NCBI RefSeq assembly: GCF_030418125.1
Contig: NZ_JAUHTR010000001.1
Coordinates: forward strand, 248,001 to 312,000
Direction of reading: 5' to 3'
From: Fictibacillus fluitans
GTDB taxonomy: Bacteria > Bacillota > Bacilli > Bacillales > Fictibacillaceae
DNA length: 64,000 nucleotides
Shown: positions 24,435 to 33,540 of the stretch, one piece after another
Position numbering within the stretch: position 1 is the stretch's first letter
Layout: each line of letters starts with the position of its first letter
Notes under the pieces: model-generated
Told to the model about the DNA's origin: nothing
Database searches by the model: none
What the model saw: only the letters and a program-made list of their open reading frames with translations
Translations under genes and position numbers: made by a program

Positions 24435-26108
24435 TTACTTGGAAGCGTATGCTTCCTCTTCCTGCAGCTTTCTCCAGAGAATTTTTCCGCTGGCTGTAGT
24501 TGGAAGCGTTTCTCTGAACTCAAGTATTCGCGGGTATTTATAGGCAGCCATTTGCTCTTTGGACCAGTCAATGATGTCCTGTTCGGTTATCTTGTTCTTA
24601 TGCTCTTCATTTAAAATGATAAACGCTTTTACGGTTTCGCCCCGTTTCGGATCCGGAATACCGACCACACAGGCTTGATGTACTGCAGGGTGGTTATAAA
24701 GGAGGGATTCCACCTCGGTCGGCCACACCTTGAATCCCGAGGCGTTGATCATCCGTTTTACCCGGTCCACCATAAAATAATAGCCTTCCTCATCATAGCG
24801 TCCGATATCACCTGTTCTGAAAAAGCGTTTTCCGTCTTTTTCAAAAAATGCCTGCTTCGATTCTTCCGGCCGGTTGTAATATTCCAAAAACACTTGCGGG
24901 CCAGCCACAACGATCTCCCCGATTTCCCCGGCTTTAAGCTCTCTTAATGTCGCAGGGTCCACAATCCGAGCATCCACATCAAAGGACGGAATGCCGAGAC
25001 ACTGAAGCTTTGGCCGGTCCGGCGGATTAAAATGCGTATGGGAGATGGTTTCTGACAGACCATAACCTTCCACAAAGTTCACTCCGAGAAGCTTATAAAG
25101 CTTTTCTCCTACTGCTTTTGGAAGCGCGGCTCCACCTCCTGCCACGCTGGCCAGGGAGGAAAAATCATAATCCTTAATGTCCGGGTTGGAAAGAAAATCA
25201 ATCACCATAGTGCTGATATTAATCCAATGGGTTACCTTCTGCGATTGAATCGTTTCAGCGGCAGCATTCCGGTCCCACCGGGTGAGCACCGCAATTTGGG
25301 AACCCGCAAAAATCGGGGCATGCATGCTGTGCAGCATCCCCGTTACATGAAAAAGAGGAAGAGTGGCTAGGTGAACGCTGTCCGACATGGTGTTCATCCA
25401 GTTGACCGCACCGATGACATTGGCCTGTATCGTCCGGTTTGTATGTACACAGCCTTTCGGCAATCCAGTCGTTCCCGATGTGTAAGGAAGGCAAACAATG
25501 TCATCCGCACGGCCTTTATAAACAGAAGGAGCAATCTCGCGCTCAAGCGCTTCCTGCCAGCCATGATGATCATCGCGGTTTACAGGCTTCCGGCTTTCCC
25601 TGACAGAAGCCGGAACATAGTGAGCGGTTCTTTCGCTGCTAAGATACTCAGAGTACGCCCCGATCAAAATATGCTGCAAGGAAGTCCCTTCTAACAGCGG
25701 TGAAATCTGAGGATACAGCTCCTGGCTCACAATTCCGGCGCTGATCTCACAGTCTTTGATGTAAAACTCGAGTTCATGTGCGGTATTCATCGGATTTAAC
25801 GGCACCACGGTACCACCTGCCCTCATGATGGCATAACAAGCAATGATATACTGAGGAGAATTTTGCATAAACAGCATCACCCGGTCACCCTGCCGAACGT
25901 TCATTTCCTCCTGCAGCCAGCCGGCAATCCAATCCACCTGCTGCAACAGTTCTTCATAGGACAAGCGTGCACCATAAAAAGACAAAGCGGTTTTCTTTGG
26001 ATACCGGCGGGCGGAAACCTGCAGGTTATCATACAGTGTCGTCTCGGGGACAGTCAGTGTTTTGCTGACCCGTTTTGGCCAATAGGGATAGTGGCTTGTG
26101 TTCATCAT
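24435..26108 (-). CDS. Acyl-CoA ligase (AMP-forming), last gene of the operon
   Basis: About 557 residues of the ANL superfamily. It has the P-loop YTSGTTGLPKG near 207, the A5 motif EGYGLSETIS near 335, the A7/A8 block FRTGDIGRYDEEGYYFMVDRVKRM near 430 with the hinge Asp, and the catalytic Lys in TASGKILWRK near 545. It activates a carboxylic acid to its CoA thioester through an acyl-AMP. It belongs to the same class as the operon's other ligase (34187-35803) but is only moderately similar, suggesting a different chain length or substituent. AGGAGG lies before the tandem ATGs at 26108 and 26105. Confidence 0.9.
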   Translation of the reverse strand: MMNTSHYPYWPKRVSKTLTVPETTLYDNLQVSARRYPKKTALSFYGARLSYEELLQQVDWIAGWLQEEMNVRQGDRVMLFMQNSPQYIIACYAIMRAGGTVVPLNPMNTAHELEFYIKDCEISAGIVSQELYPQISPLLEGTSLQHILIGAYSEYLSSERTAHYVPASVRESRKPVNRDDHHGWQEALEREIAPSVYKGRADDIVCLPYTSGTTGLPKGCVHTNRTIQANVIGAVNWMNTMSDSVHLATLPLFHVTGMLHSMHAPIFAGSQIAVLTRWDRNAAAETIQSQKVTHWINISTMVIDFLSNPDIKDYDFSSLASVAGGGAALPKAVGEKLYKLLGVNFVEGYGLSETISHTHFNPPDRPKLQCLGIPSFDVDARIVDPATLRELKAGEIGEIVVAGPQVFLEYYNRPEESKQAFFEKDGKRFFRTGDIGRYDEEGYYFMVDRVKRMINASGFKVWPTEVESLLYNHPAVHQACVVGIPDPKRGETVKAFIILNEEHKNKITEQDIIDWSKEQMAAYKYPRILEFRETLPTTASGKILWRKLQEEEAYASK

Positions 26109-26141
26109 TAGCCTCCTGTCATTTGTTCATCCTGCCCTTAT

Positions 26142-26921
26142 CTACTTGCCCGTAAAAACAGGCTGCCTTTTTTCTTTAAATGCCGAAATACCCTCCTGAT
26201 GGTCTTCTGTAGTGATCATCAGCGTCTGGTTCAGCCGCTCCTGCTCCAGCATTTCCTCAAGGGTAGACTGATAGGAAGCGTCAATCAGCTTTTTCATTTT
26301 TCCATATGCTCCCACCGGTCCGTTGGCAAGCTTTGCTGCCAGTTGGCCTACTTCTTCCTCCATTTTCTCAAGCGGCGACAAATAGTTGATCACACCAAGC
26401 TGATACAGCCGTTCTGCAGGAATAGGCTCTGCGCTGAAAAAGAATTGTTTGGCAAGGTGAGGGCCAATCAATTTTGGCAAAAAGTAAGATCCTCCTCCGT
26501 CCGAAATCAGGCCCACCTGGGAGAAGCTGAGTGCGAACTTGCTGTCTTCGGCGGCAACAATCAAGTCGCATGCCATAGCCAGATTGAATCCGGCTCCTGC
26601 CGCAAAGCCATGTACAACCGCAATAATAGGAATCTCTGTTTCTTTCATTGTCAGGATACACCGGTTCAGCTTGCCGATATGTTCATAAACATCCTTTGGT
26701 GTTGCCTGTCCCATTGTTTTCACATCTCCGCCGGCAGAGAATGAACGGCCTGCTCCTTTCAGGATAATCACCTTAACTTCACCAGAATTTTGAGCAGTCT
26801 TCAGAGCTTCAGTCAAATCGCTGATCATTTCCTCACTGAATGAGTTCAATCGCTCCGGCCGGTTTAGCGTCAGTGTTAAAATCGGTCCCTCTGCTTCAAT
26901 TAAAAGATGGTCTTGTTCCAT
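26142..26921 (-). CDS. Enoyl-CoA hydratase/isomerase family protein (first type)
   Basis: A 259-residue crotonase-fold protein. SFSAGGDVKTMGQ near 63 and HGFAAGAGFNLAMACDLIVA near 105 form the oxyanion hole. One of the two hydratase Glu residues is not obvious around 110-135 (the text reads SQVGLISDGGGSYFLP). The D at the second position rather than E points to a PaaG/isomerase-like member. It hydrates or isomerises an unsaturated acyl-CoA. It differs from the operon's other crotonase at 31851-32630. Confidence 0.88.
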   Translation of the reverse strand: MEQDHLLIEAEGPILTLTLNRPERLNSFSEEMISDLTEALKTAQNSGEVKVIILKGAGRSFSAGGDVKTMGQATPKDVYEHIGKLNRCILTMKETEIPIIAVVHGFAAGAGFNLAMACDLIVAAEDSKFALSFSQVGLISDGGGSYFLPKLIGPHLAKQFFFSAEPIPAERLYQLGVINYLSPLEKMEEEVGQLAAKLANGPVGAYGKMKKLIDASYQSTLEEMLEQERLNQTLMITTEDHQEGISAFKEKRQPVFTGK

Positions 26922-26962
26922 GCTAATTCCTCCTTTTTAAGTTTGGATTCAGTTTGCAAGCA

Positions 26963-27742
26963 CTATTTAATAAGCCAGCCGCCATCAGCGAGAACGTCGG
27001 ATCCGGTCATATAGGAAGCTTCAGTGCTTGCAAGGAAAGAGATAATGCTTGCAATCTCTTCAGGCTTGCCGATCCTCTTCAGCGCCGTGTTTTTTTCGAT
27101 CGCTTTAACGAACTGTTCGTTCTCCAGCCCTTCTTCGGTCAGCGGCGTCTCGATAAATCCAGGTGAAACCGAATTTACGCGGATACTATAGGGAGAGAGC
27201 TCCAATGCGAGCGCTCTTGTAAAATTGATGACTCCTGCTTTGGCTGCACTGTAATGAGGAATATGGGCACCGGCCTGATGTCCTGACAGACTCGCAACAT
27301 TCACAATGGCACGGTTGGCGTTTGGCCCACTTTCCTTTTTTATTCCCTCAATCATCACATTGCCGAGAATGCGTGAAACAAGGAAGACGCTTTTTAAATT
27401 GGCGCTTTGTACATAATCCCATTCACTGACTGGTGTTTTCAGAATGGACGTCTGGCTGCTGCCGCCTGCATTGTTCACGAGAATGTGCAGATCACCGAAA
27501 CGAGTTTGCACATGATCTGCCAGTTTTTGCACGTCTTTTTCATTGGTAACGTCCGCAGAAAAAATTTCAGGCTTTTGCAGGACTTCCTTTTTGCTGATTT
27601 CCGAAGCAGCATCTTCCAGTTTGGAAACCGTTCTGCCAACGAGGAGAACCTGAGCTCCGCCTTCTGCCAGTTTCATCGCCACCGCTTTTCCGATACCGCT
27701 TCCTGCTCCAGTCACAAGTGCAATTGAACCTTTAAATTTCAT
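26963..27742 (-). CDS. SDR-family oxidoreductase (first)
   Basis: 259 residues, classical short-chain dehydrogenase. Cofactor loop TGAGSGIGKAVA near 12, NNAGGSS near 90, the catalytic Ser in NVASLSGH near 150, and Tyr-Lys in HYSAAKAG near 162. The C-terminus ends with the usual SDVLADGGW. It probably interconverts a hydroxy- and a keto-acyl-CoA or acid; Arg at the end of strand two (VGRTVSK) suggests NADP(H). AAAGGAG precedes the start. Confidence 0.9.
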   Translation of the reverse strand: MKFKGSIALVTGAGSGIGKAVAMKLAEGGAQVLLVGRTVSKLEDAASEISKKEVLQKPEIFSADVTNEKDVQKLADHVQTRFGDLHILVNNAGGSSQTSILKTPVSEWDYVQSANLKSVFLVSRILGNVMIEGIKKESGPNANRAIVNVASLSGHQAGAHIPHYSAAKAGVINFTRALALELSPYSIRVNSVSPGFIETPLTEEGLENEQFVKAIEKNTALKRIGKPEEIASIISFLASTEASYMTGSDVLADGGWLIK

Positions 27743-27754
27743 CGTTTATCTCCT

Positions 27755-29524
27755 TTAGCTGATATAGCGATTGGCTTCATATAATTTTTCGGCAATCAGG
27801 CGGTTCCGTTTTATTTCCTGGCCAAAAGGGTGACAGCAGCTGCATGATTGAATAATAAGTTTTTGCAGCTGGTCCGCTCGTTCTCCCTCCGCCAGCTCCA
27901 GAACCAATTTTCTTGAAAGCCGCTCTGCCTCCCATAAGCTTTCTTCCAGCAGAGTCTGTGACAGAGCTATTTTTAAAGCCGCTTGTTCTTCTCCTTTCTG
28001 CTCTTTTTCTTTTAGTGTGCGAAGTACAGCTGATTCTGCACCATAGAGGAGAATGGCAAGATCGGCGAGCATCATCAAGGTTTCCTGCTCGTGCATAAGC
28101 TCTTTGCCAAAACGCTTGAAAGCCTGTCCGGCTGAAAGAAGAAACAAATGCCGCAGCGTTTCCACGCTGTGAAGCATATCGTCTTTCTCACCTGAGTTCT
28201 CCTCTCCCATGCACTTGGCAGCATCCCTGGCAGCTGATTCTAAATCCAGTTCCCCTTTCATTGCTTTTCTAAAAAAATGGGTGGGGATAAGCAGGCGGTT
28301 AATCTCATTGGTTCCTTCAAAAATACGGTTGATCCTGGAGTCCCTGTACATCTGTTCCATCCCATATTCCTGAATGAAACCAGCTCCCCCGTGCAGCTGC
28401 AACGCTTCGTCCACCGTCACATGAAGTGTTTCTGAGCCGTATACTTTGCAGATGGCGCACTCTGTGGCATACTCGCTCATGGCATTTCCCACTGTTTTTA
28501 AATCGGCACGCCCGTCAAGCGTCCTGAGCGCCTCTTCGAGCAGATGGGCGGTGCGGTATTGCAGTGATTCTGCAGCATAAAGGCGGACTGCGAGTCTTGC
28601 AATCTTTTCTTTGGTTGCGGCAAAATCGGCGATTCGCTGTTTAAACTGTTTGCGTTCCTGAATAAATTGGATCGCTTTTTTCAGTCCGTGTTTGGAAGCA
28701 CCCATGCACGCGGACCCGAGATTAAACCGGCCCAGATTTAATACGTTCAGCGCGATGACATGACCTTTTCCCACTTCACCAAGAAGGTTTTCCGCAGGAA
28801 CCAAACAATCTTCAAATATGACAGAACGGGTCGATGAACCTTTGATCCCCATTTTGTTTTCTTCAGGACCGAGCGACAATCCCGGAAAATCCTTTTCCAC
28901 AATAAAAGCGGTAAACTTCTCTCCGTCCACCTTCGCGTAAACAATAAACGTATCGGAAAAGACTGCGTTGGTTATATATATTTTTGTTCCGTTCAGGATG
29001 TATTGAGTGCCTTCCTCATTGAGAACAGCCGTCGTCTGGGCGGCCAGCGCATCAGATCCGGCGTTCGGTTCGGTAAGGCAATAGGCTCCTATGTATTCAC
29101 CCGATGCCATTTTCGGTAGATATTTCTCCTTTTGTTCTTCCGTTCCAAAATACGTAATCGGCAGTGTCGCAATGCAGGTGTGATTGGAATGGGCGACACC
29201 ATATCCACTGGAGTGCCCGATCGCTTCTCCAACTATTCCTTTACTGATCTTATCCAGTCCAAGACCGCCATAGCTTTCGGGAATACTGTGAGCCAAAAGG
29301 CCAAGCTCTCCAGCCTTTTTCAGAAGAGTAGTGATTTTTTCAAAATCCTGCTTTTCAATATCTTCCCGGAAGGGCTCCGCTTCTTTTTCAATAAATTGCC
29401 GGGCAGTCTTCTCAATCATCCGGTGCTCATCGGTAAAGTCCTCAGGAGTAAATATGTGCTCCGGCTCCGCCCCCTTTAACAAAAATTGCGAACCTTTAAT
29501 TCTAGTACGGGTATCTTCCATCAT
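27755..29524 (-). CDS. fadE: Long acyl-CoA dehydrogenase (FadE-like, B. subtilis type)
   Basis: 589 residues, longer than a standard 380-residue enzyme because of a C-terminal helical extension (about 410-589) seen in Bacillus FadE and VLCAD-like proteins. It has YCLTEPNAGSDA near 148 for FAD binding, MGIKGSSTRSV near 225 and the C-terminal QLHGGAGFIQEYGMEQMYRDSRINRIFEGTNEI block (given in parts: catalytic-type Glu in FEGTNE). It should oxidise fatty acyl-CoA to trans-2-enoyl-CoA, passing electrons to ETF, which is not encoded here. The start overlaps the stop of the comB-like gene by four bases. Confidence 0.92.
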   Translation of the reverse strand: MMEDTRTRIKGSQFLLKGAEPEHIFTPEDFTDEHRMIEKTARQFIEKEAEPFREDIEKQDFEKITTLLKKAGELGLLAHSIPESYGGLGLDKISKGIVGEAIGHSSGYGVAHSNHTCIATLPITYFGTEEQKEKYLPKMASGEYIGAYCLTEPNAGSDALAAQTTAVLNEEGTQYILNGTKIYITNAVFSDTFIVYAKVDGEKFTAFIVEKDFPGLSLGPEENKMGIKGSSTRSVIFEDCLVPAENLLGEVGKGHVIALNVLNLGRFNLGSACMGASKHGLKKAIQFIQERKQFKQRIADFAATKEKIARLAVRLYAAESLQYRTAHLLEEALRTLDGRADLKTVGNAMSEYATECAICKVYGSETLHVTVDEALQLHGGAGFIQEYGMEQMYRDSRINRIFEGTNEINRLLIPTHFFRKAMKGELDLESAARDAAKCMGEENSGEKDDMLHSVETLRHLFLLSAGQAFKRFGKELMHEQETLMMLADLAILLYGAESAVLRTLKEKEQKGEEQAALKIALSQTLLEESLWEAERLSRKLVLELAEGERADQLQKLIIQSCSCCHPFGQEIKRNRLIAEKLYEANRYIS

Positions 29525-30294
29525 CTATCCCTCACTTTTTTGATTTCGGATGGAGAAGCCTGCCCTGCCTCCAGTATCGCAGCCCCGTTTTTCATCACAG
29601 CCAATACGGGCGCTGTATTCGCAGTGGCAGCAAGCGTCAAATCCTGAAGAAGTCCATGATTTTCAAAAAGCTGCCCCACATGAGAGGAAGACAGCAGTTC
29701 ACTAGCATTGTGCCGGTTTCCCAAAAACAAATAATACGCCATTTTGGCGGCATCGCTCATTGAGAAGTTTTGTTCTGACATGGTCAATAAGGATTGGATA
29801 AGGTGGCCGGCACCATACACATCTTCGAGGCTGACTTCCCCTGCATTGCCTGAACAAATAATGACAATTGTGCTTTCACGGTGACATTTCAAAAGCTGAC
29901 GGGCCGTTCTTTCATTGTTGAGAAGAGAGGAAATATAAACATGTTCCGCTGCTTCTGCTTTTTTGAGCGCAATCGTTCCGTTGGTGGTCGAGAGAATGAG
30001 AGATTTGCCCTCAACAAGCGGAGAAAGCAGGGTTGGGCTTGGATAGTGAAAGTGTTCAATCGGCCGGGCGTCCCGCTCTCCTGCCAGTATGAAGTCACCT
30101 TTTTTCAAAGATTGGGAGAGTTTAAAAGCTTCATTCGCATCCATAACCGGGATCACTTCTTTTGCTCCTTCATTCAAAGCCGAAATGATGGTTGTCGTTG
30201 CCAGAAGCACATCAAGAACAACGGCCACCTTTCCCTTCTCTCTTAATCTTTCCTCATTGATTTCTTCCTTGGTTAACAGCACATGTACCTTCAT
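29521..30294 (-). CDS. ComB-family phosphatase (2-phosphosulfolactate phosphatase-like)
   Basis: 257 residues from the ATG at 30294, six bases after AGAGGTG. It has the ComB family landmarks VAVVLDVLLATTTI near 25, GERDARPIEHFHYPSPT near 75, STTNGTIAL near 105 and CSGNAGEVSLEDVYGAG near 150. Characterised ComB removes phosphate from 2-phosphosulfolactate with Mg2+ during coenzyme M synthesis in methanogens. Bacilli do not make coenzyme M, so the substrate here is likely different. It overlaps the acyl-CoA dehydrogenase start by four bases and follows the kinase gene, which makes a role in phospho-hydroxyacyl metabolism plausible but unproven. Confidence 0.85.
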   Translation of the reverse strand: MKVHVLLTKEEINEERLREKGKVAVVLDVLLATTTIISALNEGAKEVIPVMDANEAFKLSQSLKKGDFILAGERDARPIEHFHYPSPTLLSPLVEGKSLILSTTNGTIALKKAEAAEHVYISSLLNNERTARQLLKCHRESTIVIICSGNAGEVSLEDVYGAGHLIQSLLTMSEQNFSMSDAAKMAYYLFLGNRHNASELLSSSHVGQLFENHGLLQDLTLAATANTAPVLAVMKNGAAILEAGQASPSEIKKVRDR

Positions 30295-30327
30295 CCTTTT
30301 CACCTCTTGTATCTCACGCTTTTTTGC

Positions 30328-31386
30328 CTACTCCCGAAATGCTGTATTCGATGCGTGCAATATTAAGCTTTTTACAAAATGGTGAAAACCAGAGAAGCGG
30401 TGATCATGGGTCTGTCCTTTACGATATCGGTAATAAATCTGCTGGCAGATAACGGCCAGCTTGAAATAGGCGAATGTGAGGTAGAACGGTATCAAGCTGA
30501 CATCTCTGCCGCTGAGATTCGCATATTCCTCAATAAACTGGTTCCTGGAATAAAAGCCCTTCATGACAGTAACAGATGGTTTTCCGAGACCTGTTTTCAA
30601 AAGTTCCGGATCGGATGCTTCCATCCAGTAGCTCATCGCCACGCCAAGATCGGCAAGAGGATCTCCCACCGTGCTCATCTCCCAGTCAAATAAGCCTGTC
30701 ATTTCTTTGAGTTCCAAATCAAACATGCTGTTGTTGAGTTTATAATCATAGTGAATCATACAGGCTTCCGAACGGCTCGGAATGTGGGAAACAAGCCACC
30801 GTGTAAGGTGCTCCACCTCTGGGATGTCCTCCGTTTTTGAGCGTTCATACCGGGAAATCCACCCATGTACCTGCCGTTCCATAAAACCATCCGGCTTGCT
30901 GATGCTTGTCAGTTCTGTTTTTGTATAATCAATGCTGTGCAGCTGCACGAGCTGCCTCACCATTTCTTGGGAAATATGTGTACATAAGCTTTCTTCCGCC
31001 CGCACACCTTCAGGAAAAGCCGTATCCAACACGAGGCCACGCTTTCTTTCCATTAGAAAGAATGGTACTCCGATCACTTCCTCTCCTTTTGAAAAAAGAA
31101 GGGGCTTTGGTGCAGGAGAAAAAAGTTCATGAATTTCAGACAAAATTTTGTGTTCCCGTTCCATGTCATGCGCTTTTGGCGCAACAGGCCCAAGCGGTGG
31201 ACGCCGCAGAACCGCTTCCCAGCTTCCCATTTTCAGCTGATAAGTTAAATTGGAATGGCCTCCGGAAAATTGCAGAACACCTAATGGTTCGTCCGGCAGA
31301 TGTGGCAGCGACCGGCGAAGGAAAAGTTCAAGTGCTGCTTTATCAAGCTCTTCCCCGCTTCTCACCGAGATGGTATCCTGGTTCAT
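30328..31386 (-). CDS. ACAD10/11-type aminoglycoside-phosphotransferase-fold kinase (LvaA-like)
   Basis: 352 residues from the ATG at 31386 (AAGGAGGAG six bases upstream). The kinase fold shows a Gly-rich GGHSNLTYQL near 42-51, catalytic HYDYKLNN (Asp 214, Asn 218/219) and the Mg2+ motif GLFDWEMSTVGDPLADL (Asp 234). It matches the kinase domain fused to acyl-CoA dehydrogenase in animal ACAD10/11 and the separate LvaA of Pseudomonas, which phosphorylate the 4-hydroxyl of 4-hydroxyacyl-CoA. It is not an antibiotic-resistance gene. The matching dehydrogenase half is the first gene of this operon. Confidence 0.88.
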   Translation of the reverse strand: MNQDTISVRSGEELDKAALELFLRRSLPHLPDEPLGVLQFSGGHSNLTYQLKMGSWEAVLRRPPLGPVAPKAHDMEREHKILSEIHELFSPAPKPLLFSKGEEVIGVPFFLMERKRGLVLDTAFPEGVRAEESLCTHISQEMVRQLVQLHSIDYTKTELTSISKPDGFMERQVHGWISRYERSKTEDIPEVEHLTRWLVSHIPSRSEACMIHYDYKLNNSMFDLELKEMTGLFDWEMSTVGDPLADLGVAMSYWMEASDPELLKTGLGKPSVTVMKGFYSRNQFIEEYANLSGRDVSLIPFYLTFAYFKLAVICQQIYYRYRKGQTHDHRFSGFHHFVKSLILHASNTAFRE

Positions 31387-31403
31387 TGGCATCTCCTCCT
31401 TAA

Positions 31404-31823
31404 TTAAGATTCTGATTCCACCGGCTTCCTTTCACCATGCTGGGCCAGCACAGTGCGCACATCATCGGGAATGGATTCTGTGGTTTGCTTTTTAAAGTCA
31501 AAATACACAAGAGTGGCACTCCCCTTGGCGATCAGTTCACCGGTCTCTGTTCTTTTGATTTCATGCGTAAGGACAAAGCTTTTGTTCCCGACAGTGGAAA
31601 CACTTGTATGAACACTGAGCCTGTCGTTGAAATAGCCTTGTGCCTTAAAATCGCATGTGGTGGAGGCAAGAATAAAATTCCAGTCTTCCGTGCTGATCCC
31701 CAAACCCAGGGATTCAAAGAATTTTACTCTGCCTTCTTCAAGATAAATAAAATAGCTTGTGTTATTAATGTGGCCTAAAGCGTCCGTTTCACAAAAGCGG
31801 ACGGTCAGAGCAATGGTATGCAT
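31404..31823 (-). CDS. Hotdog-fold acyl-CoA thioesterase (4HBT family)
   Basis: 139 residues. The N-terminal VRFCETDALGHINNTSYFIYLEEGR, read as RFCETDALGHINN (8-20) and SYFIYLEEGR (23-32), is the FcbC/YbgC signature with the catalytic Asp in TDALGH. It hydrolyses acyl-CoA to free acid and CoA, perhaps to release stalled CoA esters. AAAAAGGAGAG precedes the start. It lies between the enoyl-CoA hydratase and kinase genes with short gaps. Confidence 0.88.
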   Translation of the reverse strand: MHTIALTVRFCETDALGHINNTSYFIYLEEGRVKFFESLGLGISTEDWNFILASTTCDFKAQGYFNDRLSVHTSVSTVGNKSFVLTHEIKRTETGELIAKGSATLVYFDFKKQTTESIPDDVRTVLAQHGERKPVESES

Positions 31824-31850
31824 CCGGTACTCTCCTTTTTTGTCTGCTTA

Positions 31851-32630
31851 TTAACGATGCGAAAATGCCGGTTTTCGCTTCTCCAAAAAGGCCTGTACTC
31901 CCTCTTTGATGTCTTCTGTCTGAAACACCTCCTGAAAAAGAGAAGCTTCCAGCTCAATGCCTTCTGTCAGCGGCTTTTCCAGTCCTTCATCAACGGACCT
32001 TTTGATTCTCGACAAGGCCTGCAGCGAATGGCGTGTCATCTTGGCAGCAAGCTTTTTCGATTCTTTGAGCCCTTCACCGGACGGTACGACATGGTTGACA
32101 AGACCGATCTTCAAGGCCGTTTCCGCTGAAATCGGTTCACCTGTAAACATCATTTCCTTAGCTTTCGCTTCTCCTACGAGACGCGGAAGGCGCTGTGTTC
32201 CTCCTCCCCCGGGAAACAACCCTAGGGTTACTTCCGGCAGACCGATCTGTGCATGATCTTCAGCGATCCTCATATCGCAAACTAGGGCCAGTTCACATCC
32301 ACCGCCAAACGTCAGTCCGTTTAATGCAGCAATCGTTGGCTTTGGAAAGAAATCTATCCGGTTTAAGATCATATGAACATCCATCACATAGTCTTTCATA
32401 TCCGGGTTGCCCATCATCTGTGGAAATTCTTTAATGTCCGCACCGGCGACAAATGCCTTTTGTCCTTCTCCCGTCAGTATAACGGCAACCGTTTTCTGAT
32501 CCTGCTCAAGTTCCATGAACACATCATCCAGTTCCTGAAAAACCGCTTTGCTTAAAACATTCAGCGGCGGATTTACAATGGTAACAACGGCTACCGCATC
32601 TTCTTTCACAACATTTAGGAATTTCCCCAT
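31851..32630 (-). CDS. Enoyl-CoA hydratase (second, canonical type)
   Basis: 259 residues, crotonase. AFVAGADIKEFPQM near 64 and NGLTFGGGCELALVCDMRIA near 102-121 with Glu, then GLPEVTLGLFPGGGGTQRLPRL near 133-154 with the second catalytic Glu. Both hydratase Glu residues are therefore present. It adds water to trans-2-enoyl-CoA to give 3-hydroxyacyl-CoA. It overlaps the stop of the 3-hydroxyacyl-CoA dehydrogenase gene by one base (TAATG), so the two steps are coupled. Confidence 0.92.
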   Translation of the reverse strand: MGKFLNVVKEDAVAVVTIVNPPLNVLSKAVFQELDDVFMELEQDQKTVAVILTGEGQKAFVAGADIKEFPQMMGNPDMKDYVMDVHMILNRIDFFPKPTIAALNGLTFGGGCELALVCDMRIAEDHAQIGLPEVTLGLFPGGGGTQRLPRLVGEAKAKEMMFTGEPISAETALKIGLVNHVVPSGEGLKESKKLAAKMTRHSLQALSRIKRSVDEGLEKPLTEGIELEASLFQEVFQTEDIKEGVQAFLEKRKPAFSHR

Positions 32631-33514
32631 TATAATTTCACTCCTTCTTGTTTGTAGGTGTACCAGCCTTGTCCTGTTTTTCTGCCCAGATGCCCTTGTT
32701 TTACCTTTTCTTCGATGCAGGCTGCCGGCTTGTCCTCCGGGTTGCCCGTTTCCTGGTACTGCTGCTCGGAGACGTAATATCCGACATCAATTCCCGACAG
32801 GTCCATTAATTCAAATGGCCCGATCGGATGGTTTAGCGCTTTTCGGCAGATGATGTCAATGTCCTTAAAATCGGCGATTCCCTGTTCATACAAGTTCACG
32901 GCTTCTTTTTGCAAGGCACCCAAAATCCTGTTGGCAACGAACCCCGATATCTCTTTTTTAAGCAAAACGGCTGTACGGTTGATTTGTTTGCAGATACTCA
33001 TTGCGAGCTCTGCTGTTTCTTCGGAGGTGTTCTCGCTCATCACCACTTCCACGCAATCCATGACAAGCGGCGGAAAGAAAAAGTGCATGTTTACTACCTT
33101 ATCGGAACGGCGGGTTTCCGACGCGACCAGACTGTTAACGATGGTTGAGCTGTTGGTGGCAAAGACGGCATGGGGCGGAGCCAGTTTTTCCAGCCGGGCA
33201 AACACATCCCGTTTGACCTCCAATTTTTCCACCACGGCTTCGATGACAAAATCGGTATTGCTTACGGCATCTTCAAAACTGCTCGTAAACCGCAATCTTT
33301 TAAATGCGTTCTCTTTTTCTTCAGATGTCAATCGTCCTTTGGATATCCAGCGGTCCATAATGTCATGCAGTTTGCTTTTTGCAGATTGCAGGGCGGGTTC
33401 ATCGATATCCTGCATAACGGTTTCAAATCCGCCAAGCGCACAAAGCATGGCAATTTGATGCCCCATCTGGCCTGCTCCAAGCACGGTAATTTGCTGTAAA
33501 TCTTCCACTTTCAT
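32630..33514 (-). CDS. 3-hydroxyacyl-CoA (3-hydroxybutyryl-CoA) dehydrogenase
   Basis: 294 residues. The NAD+ fold is VLGAGQMGHQIAMLCALGG (10-28) with Asp at strand two (MQDIDEPAL). The catalytic His lies in VVNMHFFFPP near 140, and the C-terminal dimer domain has ISGFVANRILGALQKEA and GPFELMDLSGIDVGYYV. It oxidises 3-hydroxyacyl-CoA to 3-ketoacyl-CoA, the step after the downstream hydratase. A thiolase to finish beta-oxidation is not in the operon. Confidence 0.92.
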   Translation of the reverse strand: MKVEDLQQITVLGAGQMGHQIAMLCALGGFETVMQDIDEPALQSAKSKLHDIMDRWISKGRLTSEEKENAFKRLRFTSSFEDAVSNTDFVIEAVVEKLEVKRDVFARLEKLAPPHAVFATNSSTIVNSLVASETRRSDKVVNMHFFFPPLVMDCVEVVMSENTSEETAELAMSICKQINRTAVLLKKEISGFVANRILGALQKEAVNLYEQGIADFKDIDIICRKALNHPIGPFELMDLSGIDVGYYVSEQQYQETGNPEDKPAACIEEKVKQGHLGRKTGQGWYTYKQEGVKL

Positions 33515-33540
33515 TATTTTCTCCTCCTCAGGTCTCTGTT

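Noticed and set aside
30328-31386. Aminoglycoside resistance gene
   Set aside because: The APH fold is there, but the HYDYKLNN and GLFDWEMSTVGDP blocks and the acyl-CoA operon context fit ACAD10/11-type kinases.
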